Below, in pieces: positions 1-8,507 of a stretch of DNA of 64,000 nucleotides. A program made the position numbers and the translations under genes. This stretch comes from CAYWFU01 sp964457585. Lineage in GTDB: Bacteria; JACRDZ01. How positions within the stretch are numbered: position 1 is the stretch's first letter; the number at the start of each line of letters is the position of its first letter. A model generated the notes under the pieces. It was given only the letters and a program-made list of their open reading frames with translations. It was not told the origin of the DNA and did not search any database. The stretch is taken from positions 19,217 to 83,216 of the forward strand of contig CAYWFU010000005.1 of assembly GCA_964457585.1 (NCBI GenBank). The letters run 5' to 3'.

Positions 1-1
1 A

Positions 2-343
2 GATGATACAATTACCATGGATGATTTTTGTTCAAAGTTAAATCTTAAACCAACATTTGTAAAAATGGATATTGAAGGTGCCGAGATATTTGCATTAAAA
101 GGTATGAGACAAATTTGTTGTGAATTTCATCCGATTATTTTAATGGAGTTTCATATACGTAAATTACGAGAACAATGGAAAATAGATCCCAATGAAGTTA
201 TAAAAATTTTAAAGAATTATGGTTATAACTTGAAATTTAATGGGCACCATGGATATGTTGCAGGACATTCCGGTGAATATGATAAATATTGGCATGATGA
301 GTTACCAAATAATATAAATTGCGCACTTTTAGCTGAGAAATAA
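2..343 (+). CDS. FkbM family methyltransferase, C-terminal part
   Basis: The reading frame is open from the first bases of the window, so the start lies outside and only the last 113 codons are visible. The segment VKMDIEGAEIFALKGM matches the conserved acidic 'DIEGAE' block of FkbM-type SAM-dependent O-methyltransferases, which in polysaccharide loci usually methylate sugar hydroxyls. The rest (LMEFHIRKLREQW, then an alpha/beta C-terminus ending in ALLAEK) fits the family's C-terminal half. It is followed after 5 bases by a glycosyltransferase in the same direction, which supports a role in surface glycan decoration. The acceptor is unknown. Confidence 0.8.
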   Translation, partial: DDTITMDDFCSKLNLKPTFVKMDIEGAEIFALKGMRQICCEFHPIILMEFHIRKLREQWKIDPNEVIKILKNYGYNLKFNGHHGYVAGHSGEYDKYWHDELPNNINCALLAEK

Positions 344-348
344 TTCTA

Positions 349-1374
349 ATGAAAAAAAAACAAAATAATTCAATAAAAATTTTTTTACCGATAACTTCGA
401 TGAGTTCTTTTGTTAAAAAAGATATTGATATATTAAAATCTGAATTTGAAGTTGAAATTGCATATTGTAATACATTTTTAAGTATGTTTACTAATATACG
501 ATTTATCTTTAAAAATGATTGTATATTTTGTTGGTTTGGAAGTTTACGATTTTTTCCTGTAATTTTAGCTGCAAAAATTTTCAAAAAAAAGATTATTATT
601 GTTTCTGGGGGATACGATGTCGCTTCTGTTCCGGAAATTCAATATGGTAATATGTATGGAATATTCAGCAAATATTTAGGGAGACTTTTGTTTTACATGG
701 CTGATAAAGTAACTTCTGTCTCATTGTTAAATATTGAAGAAACTAAAAAAAATGCAAAAGTCCCGGATCACAAAATCAGATTGATTTATCATGGATTTGA
801 AGACGTAGTTGATAATTCAAAAATCAATTTCACTAAAGAAAAACTTGTTTTGACAGTGGGATATATTGATATGTGCACAATCTATCGTAAAGGATTTCTT
901 ACATTCATAAAAATTTCAAAATTACTTCCTGATATACCGTTTATAATTATTGGCAGCGGTAGCGATGAAGCTTTGGATATCCTTAAAAAAAATGCGGGTA
1001 AGAATATAATATTTACCGGATTTGTCAGCAAAGAAGAACTGCACTCAAATTTTTTGAAAGCAAAAATTTATTTACAACCTTCGATTCATGAAGCATTTGG
1101 ATGTTCTGTTGCCGAAGCTATGCTATACAATTGTATCCCTGTAGTTTCAGATAAAGGAGCTTTATCAGAAGTAATAGGAGAATCAGGTATTTGTCTGGAT
1201 GTTAATAATATCGAAGAATCCGCATATATCATAAGAAAGATTCTAAATGACAATATTAAATTTCAAGTAGAACCAAGAAAAAGAGTTTTATCAAAATTCC
1301 CGATATCTAAACGTCATGATTTATTATTAAACTTAATAGATGAAGTTTGCATAGAACAAAATAATGGAAATTAA
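349..1374 (+). CDS. Glycosyltransferase family 4 (GT-B fold)
   Basis: A 341-residue GT-B glycosyltransferase. The C-terminal half carries the nucleotide-sugar binding signature: a GFVSKEELHSNFLKAKIYLQPS stretch (shortened here: GFVS...LQPS) followed by EAFGCSVAEAM, the E-x7-E motif of retaining GT4 enzymes, then PVVSDKGALSEVI. The N-terminal half has Rossmann-type strands with a GGYD turn near residue 88. No signal peptide or membrane segment is evident, so it likely acts at the cytoplasmic face on a lipid-linked glycan. It sits 5 bases after the FkbM gene and before a GT2 gene, in the polysaccharide locus. Donor and acceptor cannot be told from sequence. Confidence 0.85.
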   Translation: MKKKQNNSIKIFLPITSMSSFVKKDIDILKSEFEVEIAYCNTFLSMFTNIRFIFKNDCIFCWFGSLRFFPVILAAKIFKKKIIIVSGGYDVASVPEIQYGNMYGIFSKYLGRLLFYMADKVTSVSLLNIEETKKNAKVPDHKIRLIYHGFEDVVDNSKINFTKEKLVLTVGYIDMCTIYRKGFLTFIKISKLLPDIPFIIIGSGSDEALDILKKNAGKNIIFTGFVSKEELHSNFLKAKIYLQPSIHEAFGCSVAEAMLYNCIPVVSDKGALSEVIGESGICLDVNNIEESAYIIRKILNDNIKFQVEPRKRVLSKFPISKRHDLLLNLIDEVCIEQNNGN

Positions 1375-1458
1375 TATAATTTAAATTGGAGAAATAATTA
1401 TATTTTAAGAAAATTTTAATTTTAGCACCCCATACAAATGTAAAGGAACTTGAAAAAA

Positions 1459-2496
1459 ATGAATAATTGTGTTGTTTCTATTATTATCCCTTGTCGTAAT
1501 GAAGAAAGATTTATCAATAAATGTCTTGATTCTATCATTGCAAATGATTATTCCAAAGATAGATTTGAAATTTTAGTTATAGATGGAATGAGTAATGATA
1601 AAACAAGAGAGATTATTAAAGAGTATTCTAATAAATACTCAAATATTAAACTGTTAGATAACCCCAAAAAGGTTACTCCTATCAGTATGAATATAGGAAT
1701 TAAAGCATCCAGGGGTGATTATATATTAATTTTAAGCAGTCATTCAAAGATAGATGAAAAATTCATTAAATTAAATGTGAATTTTATAATTGAAAAAAAT
1801 GTCGATTGTGTTGGAGGTATTATTATAACATTGCCAGCAAATGAAACTGTTCTTGCTAATTCAATAGCATTAGCACTTTCAAATGCTTTTGGTGTTGGTA
1901 ATGCTTATTTTAGGATAGGTACAAATGAAATAAAATATGTAGATACTGTTCCTTTTGGTTGTTATAAAAAAGATGTATTTACAAGAATCGGTTATTTTGA
2001 TGAAGAATTAATTAGAAATCAGGATGATGAGTTTAATTTAAGACTTTTAAAAAATAAAGGTAAAATACTTTTAGTCCCAAAAATAATTTCTTATTATTAT
2101 GCAAGAGATTCTTTGTCAAAACTTTGGAAAATGTATTTTCAATATGGTTATTTTAAACCTATTGTAGCAAAAAAAGTAAAAGGAATCTTAACTTTGCGAC
2201 AGCTTATACCTGCTATTTTTGTTAGCAGTTTAATTTTTTTTAGTATATTGTCAGTTATATCCGAATTATTTTTATTGATATTACTTTTTATTTTATCAAG
2301 CTATTTAATTGCAAATTTAGGATTTTCTCTGTCAATATCCCTAAAAAAGGGATTAAAATTTTTATTTTCATTACCTTTAATTTTTTTAATAATTCATTTT
2401 AGTTATGGAATCGGTTACCTAAAAAGCTTATGTGATTTTTTTATATTAAAAAGATATAAAATAAATGAACTACATGATGTCCCTTTAACGAGATAA
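1459..2496 (+). CDS. Glycosyltransferase family 2, membrane-attached
   Basis: A GT-A fold inverting glycosyltransferase of about 345 residues. It begins with VSIIIPCRNEERFINKCLDS and has the acceptor-side block RNQDDEFNLRLL. After about residue 245 come three to four hydrophobic segments, so the catalytic domain is anchored in the inner membrane, as in ExoA-like enzymes. I chose the ATG at 1459 because AAAGGA at 1442-1447 lies 11 bases ahead. A TTG at 1450 is in frame but only 2 bases from that site. About 150 bases without a gene follow before the aminotransferase. The sugar it transfers is unknown. Confidence 0.82.
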   Translation: MNNCVVSIIIPCRNEERFINKCLDSIIANDYSKDRFEILVIDGMSNDKTREIIKEYSNKYSNIKLLDNPKKVTPISMNIGIKASRGDYILILSSHSKIDEKFIKLNVNFIIEKNVDCVGGIIITLPANETVLANSIALALSNAFGVGNAYFRIGTNEIKYVDTVPFGCYKKDVFTRIGYFDEELIRNQDDEFNLRLLKNKGKILLVPKIISYYYARDSLSKLWKMYFQYGYFKPIVAKKVKGILTLRQLIPAIFVSSLIFFSILSVISELFLLILLFILSSYLIANLGFSLSISLKKGLKFLFSLPLIFLIIHFSYGIGYLKSLCDFFILKRYKINELHDVPLTR

Positions 2497-2652
2497 AAGA
2501 TATTAAGCATTTTGATAAGGTGTTGATAAAAGATCAATCCCAAATGCTATAGCTTTAAACATATAAACTTTAATCCTTAATCACTTTTATTCAACATAAA
2601 TTTACTAAATTCTATGATTTAAAAATCAATATTTAATAAAAAAAGGAGAAAT

Positions 2653-3804
2653 ATGGGAATCCCATTTCATAAAACATATATTACTGACGAAGAAATAAAC
2701 GAAGTTGTCGATTCTATTAAATCAGGCTGGATTACAATGGGGCCAAAAACAGTAAAATTCGAAGAAGAGTTTAAAAACTATGTAGGAACAAAACATTCTA
2801 TTGCTGTGAATTCCTGTACTGCTGCATTACATCTTGCTTTGAAAGCTATTAATCTTAAGCAAGAAGATGAAGTTATTATTCCAAACATGACTTTTACAGC
2901 TACAGGTGAAGTTGTATGTTATTTTAATGCAAAACCAGTAATTATTGATATTGATAAAGACACACATAATATGGATGTATCAAAAATCGAAAAAGCTATA
3001 ACTAAAAAAACCAGAGCTATAATCCCTGTTCATTACGCAGGGCAGCCTTGTGATATGGATGAAATATTAAATATTGCTAAAAAATACAATTTAAATGTAA
3101 TTGAAGATGCAGCTCATTCCCTTCCAGCCTGGTATAAAAATAAAAAAATTGGAACAATTGGTGATATGACATGTTTTAGCTTTTATGCTACTAAAACACT
3201 TGCTACAGGTGAAGGTGGAATGATAACAACAGAAAATAATGAATGGGCTGAAAATATGAAAATGATGAGATTGCATGGAATATCAAAAGATGCATGGAAA
3301 AGATATACAGGTGAAGGTTCATGGTACTATGAAGTTGTCGAAGCCGGATATAAATATAATTTAACAGATATTCAATCAGCATTGGGAGTTGCACAACTTA
3401 AAAAAGTCGAATGGATGTGGGAAAAAAGAAAAAATATCGCTGAAAAATATACAGATGCATTTAATAAATCAGAATTAATAACACCGCCTTTTGTTAAATC
3501 AAATAGAATATCAGCATGGCATTTATATGTTATTAAACTTAATTTAGAAGCATTAAGTATTGATAGAGCTAAATTTATAGAAGAAATTAAAACAAAAGGA
3601 ATAGGTACAAGTGTACATTTTATACCTCTTCATAAACATCCTTTTTATAAAAACACCTTTGGATATAAATCAGAAGATTTTCCAGCATCTGAATGGATTT
3701 ATGAACGAGTTATTTCTCTTCCGATTTATCCTGGAATGACGGATGAGGAAGTTAATAGAGTTATAGAGGCTGTTATGAAAGTAGCAGGAAAAAACAAAAG
3801 ATAA
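2653..3804 (+). CDS. DegT/DnrJ/EryC1/StrS sugar aminotransferase
   Basis: A 383-residue PLP-dependent sugar aminotransferase of the ArnB/PglE type, which converts a nucleotide-linked keto-sugar into an amino-sugar for glycan assembly. Visible signatures are WITMGPKTVKFEEEF, the PLP-contacting EDAAHS (residues 151-156), and FYATKTLATGEGG with the Schiff-base lysine at residue 181. The length is typical and the start has a strong AAAGGAG site. It lies between the GT2 gene and the initiating sugar transferase, so the product is probably an amino-deoxysugar in the surface polysaccharide. The exact substrate cannot be read from the sequence. Confidence 0.9.
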   Translation: MGIPFHKTYITDEEINEVVDSIKSGWITMGPKTVKFEEEFKNYVGTKHSIAVNSCTAALHLALKAINLKQEDEVIIPNMTFTATGEVVCYFNAKPVIIDIDKDTHNMDVSKIEKAITKKTRAIIPVHYAGQPCDMDEILNIAKKYNLNVIEDAAHSLPAWYKNKKIGTIGDMTCFSFYATKTLATGEGGMITTENNEWAENMKMMRLHGISKDAWKRYTGEGSWYYEVVEAGYKYNLTDIQSALGVAQLKKVEWMWEKRKNIAEKYTDAFNKSELITPPFVKSNRISAWHLYVIKLNLEALSIDRAKFIEEIKTKGIGTSVHFIPLHKHPFYKNTFGYKSEDFPASEWIYERVISLPIYPGMTDEEVNRVIEAVMKVAGKNKR

Positions 3805-3805
3805 T

Positions 3806-3866
3806 TTTGAGTTTTGAGTTCTTGGTTTTTAGTTAACTAAGAATTCAAAACCAAAAACTCAAAACT
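3806..3866. repeat. Short-period inverted repeat before the four-helix-bundle gene
   Basis: TTTTGAGTT units make a left arm (AGTTTTGAGTTCTTGGTT, 3810-3827) that pairs at 17 of 18 positions with 3849-3866 read on the other strand. The same unit recurs at 4255-4281 after the four-helix-bundle gene, so that gene is bracketed by copies of one repeat. Confidence 0.85.
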
Positions 3867-3870
3867 ATTA

Positions 3871-4269
3871 TTGGGGGTACTAAAAGGAGTGGAGAAGAGT
3901 TTAGTAAAAGGAAAAAGTTATAAGTTTGCTCTTGAAATAGTTAAATTATACAGATTTCTCATTAAAGAAAACGAATATATTATTTCAAAACAATTACTAA
4001 AATCAGAAACAAGTATTGGAGCAAATATTGAAGAAGCTCTTGCAGGACAAAGTAGAGCAGATTTTTTATCAAAAATGTCTATAGCTTCCAAAGAGGCAAG
4101 AGAAACAAATTACTGGTTAAGATTACTTCGAGATAGTGAATTTATTCAAAATAAGTATATAGAAAATTTACTAATAGAATCGGAAAGTCTTATACGTATA
4201 CTTACTTCTATTGTCAAAACAACCTCTATCAATAATAAACAACAAACTAATTTTAAAACTCAAAACTAA
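3871..4269 (+). CDS. Four helix bundle protein (23S rRNA intervening-sequence family)
   Basis: About 130 residues, all helical, matching the S23/IVP four-helix-bundle family: SYKFALEIVKLYRFL, then LLKSETSIGANIEEA and SKMSIASKEARETNYWLRLL. These proteins are often found inside 23S rRNA intervening sequences or as stray genes; the related Avd proteins serve diversity-generating retroelements. No reverse transcriptase is present here. The start is uncertain: TTG at 3871, or GTG at 3889 whose AAAAGGA site is too close. The gene is bracketed by TTTTGAGTT-type repeats, and its last codons and stop lie inside the right-hand repeat. It interrupts the polysaccharide genes and looks like an inserted cassette. 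Its molecular role is unknown. Confidence 0.85.
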   Translation: MGVLKGVEKSLVKGKSYKFALEIVKLYRFLIKENEYIISKQLLKSETSIGANIEEALAGQSRADFLSKMSIASKEARETNYWLRLLRDSEFIQNKYIENLLIESESLIRILTSIVKTTSINNKQQTNFKTQN

Positions 4270-4281
4270 AAACTCAAAACT
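4255..4281. repeat. Right-hand repeat of the four-helix-bundle cassette
   Basis: Two tandem AAAACTCAAAACT units with a 14-base period, the complement of the TTTTGAGTT arm at 3806-3827. The stop codon of the four-helix-bundle gene (4267-4269) is inside this repeat. Confidence 0.8.
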
Positions 4282-4291
4282 GATCTAAATT

Positions 4292-4882
4292 ATGAAACGT
4301 CTATTTGATATATTTTTATCTTTTATAGGATTATTATTACTTTCACCAATATTGCTATTAATTGCAATATTAGTTAAGTTATCAAGCAAGGGTACGGTAT
4401 TTTTCACTCAGATAAGAATAGGGAAAAATTTTAAACCTTTTAAATTATATAAATTTAGAAGCATGATAATCAGTGATCCAAAAGCAGGGCTTCCTATTAC
4501 ATCTGCTGATGATCCACGCATAACAAAAATTGGAAAAATTTTACGTAAGACTAAACTGGATGAAATACCGCAGCTATTGAATGTTCTGATTGGGGATATG
4601 AGTTTTGTTGGACCAAGACCTGAAGTTGAAAAATATATTTCATTATTTAAAAATGAATATAGAATAATTTTAAGTATAAAACCAGGTATAACAGATTATG
4701 CAGCAATCGAATTCAGCAATGAAGAACAAATTTTAAAAAAATATAGTAATCCTGAAGAAGGATATATAAAAGAAATTCTACCTAAAAAAATTGAACTTTA
4801 CAAAAAATATTTAAATGACTATAGCTTTAAAGGTGATATTAAAATAATTTTTGCTACTATATATAAAATTTTAAAAAAATAA
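4292..4882 (+). CDS. Undecaprenyl-phosphate sugar-phosphate transferase (initiating enzyme)
   Basis: A 196-residue monotopic phosphoglycosyltransferase (bacterial sugar transferase family, PglC/WcaJ C-terminal type). It has one N-terminal hydrophobic hairpin (residues 7-29), then KFRSM, TKLDEIPQLLNVL and MSFVGPRPE, the conserved catalytic core. Such enzymes move a sugar-1-phosphate from a UDP-sugar onto undecaprenyl phosphate and so start polysaccharide assembly at the inner membrane. It is the short PglC-sized form, without the extra N-terminal helices of WcaJ. It directly follows the four-helix-bundle cassette and precedes the export genes. Confidence 0.92.
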   Translation: MKRLFDIFLSFIGLLLLSPILLLIAILVKLSSKGTVFFTQIRIGKNFKPFKLYKFRSMIISDPKAGLPITSADDPRITKIGKILRKTKLDEIPQLLNVLIGDMSFVGPRPEVEKYISLFKNEYRIILSIKPGITDYAAIEFSNEEQILKKYSNPEEGYIKEILPKKIELYKKYLNDYSFKGDIKIIFATIYKILKK

Positions 4883-4886
4883 AATC

Positions 4887-4916
4887 TTGACAGAATAATA
4901 CTCTATTGAGTAATAT
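4887..4916 (+). promoter_or_regulatory. Predicted sigma70-type promoter for the export genes
   Basis: A perfect TTGACA at 4887-4892, an 18-base spacer and TAATAT at 4911-4916 (4 of 6 matches to TATAAT). The start codon of the export protein follows 27 bases later, giving a short leader. It starts 5 bases after the preceding stop codon. Confidence 0.55.
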
Positions 4917-4943
4917 GACAAAATATTATTGAAAGGATTAAAA

Positions 4944-5642
4944 ATGAAAAATAAATTTTTCTTATTAATATTTTTTATAATTTTAATTAGCATTATTAAT
5001 CAAAACGTCAAAGCAGAAGAAAGTCTATCTATTTATAATATTTCAATATTTGATATATTAAATATTGAAGTATGGGGAAAAGATGATCTTAAAAGGGAAG
5101 TTACTGTAAGAAAAGATGGTTTTATAACTTATCCTCCTATTGGTGATATTCAAGCATCAGGGAAAACTACTCAAATTTTATCAAATGAAATATCACAGCT
5201 GCTGAAGGAATTTATGGATAAACCTCTTGTTATAGTATCTATTATAAAAACTAAAGGAAATAAGATTACTATTATAGGAGGAATTAATAATCCAGGGGAG
5301 TATTATATAATAAATGATATTTCTCTTTTAGAAGCAATTGGTATGAGTGGAGGATTTAGCTTGTTAGCTGAAGAAAATAAAAATATAAAAATAATTCGAA
5401 AAGATAGTTTAATTAAAATCCCGATTTCCTCACTTAAAGACATTGAAAATTTAAAAGATAATATTTTATTAAAAAATAATGATATAATTATAGTTCCTGA
5501 AAGTATAGAAAATTTTTTAGAAAAAGTTAAGAATAGACCTAATATTAATATTTTCCTGGATTTTAATAAAAAAACTAATAATTTTATGATAGATAATAGT
5601 AATAGTAATAATAATAATAATAATAATAGTGATAAACAGTGA
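4944..5642 (+). CDS. Polysaccharide export protein (Wza-like, SLBB domain)
   Basis: About 232 residues. I chose ATG 4944 because AAAGGA at 4932-4937 is 6 bases ahead and the product then starts with a clean signal peptide (MKNKFFLLIFFIILIS...VKAEE). The body has the Poly_export domain (YNISIFDILNIEVWGKDDL, VRKDGFITYPPIGDI) followed by one SLBB domain (ITIIGGINNPGEYY). It would form or feed the outer-membrane polysaccharide channel. No lipobox cysteine is visible, unlike classic Wza, so it may be a periplasmic or short-form protein. The C-terminus ends in an Asn/Ser low-complexity tail from an AAT/AGT run, which may vary in length. Confidence 0.85.
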   Translation: MKNKFFLLIFFIILISIINQNVKAEESLSIYNISIFDILNIEVWGKDDLKREVTVRKDGFITYPPIGDIQASGKTTQILSNEISQLLKEFMDKPLVIVSIIKTKGNKITIIGGINNPGEYYIINDISLLEAIGMSGGFSLLAEENKNIKIIRKDSLIKIPISSLKDIENLKDNILLKNNDIIIVPESIENFLEKVKNRPNINIFLDFNKKTNNFMIDNSNSNNNNNNNSDKQ

Positions 5643-5670
5643 TTTTTATAATATAATTTAAGGGAGAATT

Positions 5671-6948
5671 ATGTCGGAGCAAGATGAAATTGATTTAAGG
5701 CAATATTGGCAAATTTTAAAAAAAAATAAAAAAATTATTTTAATAATAAGTTTACTTTTTTTCATAGGGAGCTTAATTTTAAATTTTTTTTTATTACCAA
5801 AAGTATATAGTGCCTCTGGAAAAATTTTTATTGATCGAAAAAAGATGCAATTAAAAATGGAACCTCGTTTTCAGACATACTCAGAAGATGAAATAAATTA
5901 CGATACTTATGTGGATTTAATAAAAAATAGTAAGTTGTTAGATACTGTTCTAAAAGAATTAAATTTAAGTATTTCCCAAAACTCACTTGCTGATATGATT
6001 TCAGTAAATAATATTCAAAATACAGGTAAAACAGATATATTACATATAATAGTAGAAGCAAACGATCCTGTTTTAGCTAAAAATATAGTTAATACTTTAT
6101 TGATAAAATATGTGGATTTTTTTCAAGAATTATATACATCCAATCCTCGAGAAACTAAAAATTTTATTCAAACACAGATGAACAAAAGTAAGCAGAATCT
6201 GGAAATAGAAGAAGAAAAGTTGAAAAAATTTAATAAAGAAAATCTATTGGATTTTTTAAAGAAGCAGATTGATTTACGTTTGGATGAAATATCACGTCTT
6301 GAAAAGGAATTGGCAAGTACACGAATAGAAAGAGAAGAATTAGAGTATAAATTAAACCAATTAAAAAAAGAAGTTAAGGATAAAAATTATTATTTATCAT
6401 CACCTATAATTGAATCACATCCTCTCTATCAAGAATTGCAGAGAAAACTTATTAATTTAGAAATAAAACTTGCAGAAATTAAACAAAATTTATCTGAAAA
6501 ACATCCGGATTATTTGGAAACTCTTGTAACATATGAAAAAAACAAAGAAAAAATTCATGAAGTAATTAATTCTGTAATAGAAAATTACGACTATAAGTAT
6601 AGTAATCTCCAGTCAAAGGAGACAAATTTAAAAGAAAATTTAAATAAAAATAAAAAAGCTCTGGTTAATCTGCAAGCTGAATTTGCAGAATTAGAGCTTA
6701 CCCAAAAGAGATTACAGCGTAATCAAGAATTGGCTAGTCAGACCTATAATATGCTAGCAAATAAAATAGAGGAATTAAAAATTGAGGATAAGGTTCAACC
6801 TACTTTGATGAAGGTAATTGAATATGCTGAAAAACCTGAATCTCCTATAAAACCAAACATTATTAGAAATACAGTATTGATTTCTACTTTAGGAATTTTT
6901 TTAAGCATATTTATTTCATTCATAAAAGAATTTATAATAAATCAGTAG
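5671..6948 (+). CDS. Chain-length determinant (Wzz/GumC-like polysaccharide co-polymerase)
   Basis: A 425-residue inner-membrane protein with the PCP layout: a short cytoplasmic N-terminus (IDLRQYWQILKKNKKIIL), a first transmembrane helix at about 22-44, a Wzz domain (VYSASGKIFIDR), a long charged coiled coil at about 175-350, and a second transmembrane helix at about 398-418 preceded by the proline-rich KPESPIKPN typical of the family. There is no C-terminal tyrosine-kinase domain, so it is the kinase-less type. It partners the Wza-like protein just upstream and would control chain length and export of the polysaccharide. Confidence 0.9.
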   Translation: MSEQDEIDLRQYWQILKKNKKIILIISLLFFIGSLILNFFLLPKVYSASGKIFIDRKKMQLKMEPRFQTYSEDEINYDTYVDLIKNSKLLDTVLKELNLSISQNSLADMISVNNIQNTGKTDILHIIVEANDPVLAKNIVNTLLIKYVDFFQELYTSNPRETKNFIQTQMNKSKQNLEIEEEKLKKFNKENLLDFLKKQIDLRLDEISRLEKELASTRIEREELEYKLNQLKKEVKDKNYYLSSPIIESHPLYQELQRKLINLEIKLAEIKQNLSEKHPDYLETLVTYEKNKEKIHEVINSVIENYDYKYSNLQSKETNLKENLNKNKKALVNLQAEFAELELTQKRLQRNQELASQTYNMLANKIEELKIEDKVQPTLMKVIEYAEKPESPIKPNIIRNTVLISTLGIFLSIFISFIKEFIINQ

Positions 6949-6976
6949 CAATTCGGACTTGGAAAGGAGCAAATAG

Positions 6977-7447
6977 ATGAAAGTAATTTTACTGCAGGAT
7001 ATTCCCAAAATTGGGAAAAAAAATGATACAATTGAGGTAAAGGAAGGATATGCCAGGAACTATTTAATACCAAGAGGATTGGCATGGGATGCTAATAATA
7101 AAAACATTAATCTTGTGCAGGAACAACTCAAGCGGATAATGTCTAATGAGAAAAAAGAAAAACAGGAAGCTGAAGCTCTTGCAAATAGAATTAATTCTCT
7201 TAATTGTACATTATATTGTCAGGCTCATGAAGAAGATAAGCTTTTCGGATCTGTATCAGCTTTGGATATTTATAAATTTCTTCAAACACAGGGAATTAAT
7301 AATATAGATAAAAAAGATATACTTCTGGAAGAACCTATAAAAAATCTGGGAGTATTTTTTGTTGATATTAAAGTCCATAAAGATGTTAAAACAACTCTTA
7401 AAGTATGGATTGTTAAAGAAGAACAAAAGACAATCCAAGATGAATAA
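6977..7447 (+). CDS. rplI: 50S ribosomal protein L9
   Basis: 156 residues. The N-terminal RNA-binding domain starts MKVILLQDIPKIGKK, with EGYARNYLIPRGLA as the L9 signature, then a connecting helix and a C-terminal domain. The length is usual. GGAAAGGAG stands ahead of the start. L9 is normally next to rpsF, ssb and rpsR; here it follows polysaccharide export genes and overlaps larE by 8 bases, an unusual setting. Identification is secure. Confidence 0.96.
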   Translation: MKVILLQDIPKIGKKNDTIEVKEGYARNYLIPRGLAWDANNKNINLVQEQLKRIMSNEKKEKQEAEALANRINSLNCTLYCQAHEEDKLFGSVSALDIYKFLQTQGINNIDKKDILLEEPIKNLGVFFVDIKVHKDVKTTLKVWIVKEEQKTIQDE

Positions 7448-8246
7448 ATTAAAAAAATTGCAGGAAATATTAATCCAGATGGAGTCCGTGCTGGTTGCGT
7501 TTTCAGGTGGAGTGGATAGTACTCTGCTTTTAAAAATTGCAAAAGATACTTTAGGTGAAAATGTTTTAGCTGTAACAGCAGAATCAGAAACATACACTGC
7601 TTTAGAACTTGAAAATGCTAAAAATATTGCTGTCAGTTTAGGAGCAAAGCTCATAATAATTCATACTAATGAATTAAAAAATGAGCAGTTTGTCAATAAT
7701 TCTCCTGATAGATGTTATTATTGCAAAAAAGAACTTTTTTCAAAATTAAAAGAAATTGCAAAAACTTATAAAATTAATTATGTTATAGATGGAACTAATT
7801 ATGACGATATTAAAGATTATCGTCCTGGAGCTAAAGCAGGCATAGAATTTGGTATTCGCAGTCCTTTAAAAGAAACAGAATTGACAAAAAATGAAATTCG
7901 GGAATATAGTAAAAATTTTGGACTGTCAACATGGAATAAACCCAGTCAGGCTTGTTTATCCTCACGTTTTCCTTATGGTGAAAAAATTACAATTGAGAAG
8001 CTTGGTATGGTAAACAAAGCTGAAGAATTTTTATATACCAAAGGATTTAAAGAAGTACGCGTAAGATATTATAATCCGTCTTTAGCTCGTATAGAACTAG
8101 GGAAAAAAGAAATTGAACATGCTTTCAATCCTGAATTGAATACACAGATAATTGCACAATTTAAAAAAATTGGATTTAAATATATTACTGTTGATATAGA
8201 AGGTTATAGGACCGGAAGCATGAATGAAGTTTTGAACACTCACTAA
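7440..8246 (+). CDS. larE: LarE-type ATP-dependent sulfur transferase, three-cysteine form
   Basis: 268 residues from ATG 7440, overlapping rplI by 8 bases. It has the PP-loop ATP pyrophosphatase motif SGGVDS (residues 22-27) and the LarE hallmarks PDRCYYCKKELF and SQACLSSRFPYGE. LarE supplies sulfur to the pyridinium-dithiocarboxylate precursor of the nickel-pincer cofactor used by lactate racemase and related enzymes. Cysteines at about 92, 95 and 172 match the pattern of cluster-binding LarE proteins rather than the sacrificial single-cysteine form. No larA, larB or larC lies in the window, so another sulfur-transfer target remains possible. Confidence 0.85.
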   Translation: MNKLKKLQEILIQMESVLVAFSGGVDSTLLLKIAKDTLGENVLAVTAESETYTALELENAKNIAVSLGAKLIIIHTNELKNEQFVNNSPDRCYYCKKELFSKLKEIAKTYKINYVIDGTNYDDIKDYRPGAKAGIEFGIRSPLKETELTKNEIREYSKNFGLSTWNKPSQACLSSRFPYGEKITIEKLGMVNKAEEFLYTKGFKEVRVRYYNPSLARIELGKKEIEHAFNPELNTQIIAQFKKIGFKYITVDIEGYRTGSMNEVLNTH

Positions 8247-8248
8247 TC

Positions 8249-8443
8249 GGTCAAAGATGCTAACTCCAATGTTTTATTGACAATTGAGCATTGAGCATTG
8301 ACAATTGAGCATTATAATTCAATTTATATTAATAACGTCTAATGTTTTCAAAGGATTTAAACCTCAATGCTCAATTCTCAATGCTCAATCGTCAATTGTC
8401 AATACTACTTCTTTAGACTTATGGGAATAGTAGGTCAAAGATG
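8249..8443. repeat. Long inverted repeat of TTGAGCA/TTGACAA units, empty of genes
   Basis: This fills most of the 261-base gap between larE and tgt. The left arm (about 8276-8315) and right arm (about 8364-8403) are complementary at roughly 37 of 40 positions and are built from units such as ATTGAGCATTGACA. The 48-base loop is AT-rich with no open frame. An 11-base direct copy, GGTCAAAGATG, flanks the hairpin at 8249-8259 and 8433-8443 and could be a target-site duplication. I see no riboswitch or promoter I can support ahead of tgt. Confidence 0.8.
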
Positions 8444-8507
8444 GACTGAAGATGGGATGCAAAAATGCCAGGTTATTTTTCGCAAACCCTAAATATCTGG
8501 AGAAAAA

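Noticed and set aside
3871..4269. Diversity-generating retroelement accessory (Avd) gene
   Set aside because: No reverse transcriptase, template repeat or variable gene is nearby; the protein fits the general four-helix-bundle family.
8431..8507. Possible preQ1 riboswitch ahead of tgt
   Set aside because: I could not find the short hairpin plus A-rich tail pattern of preQ1 switches. The leader has no clear fold.
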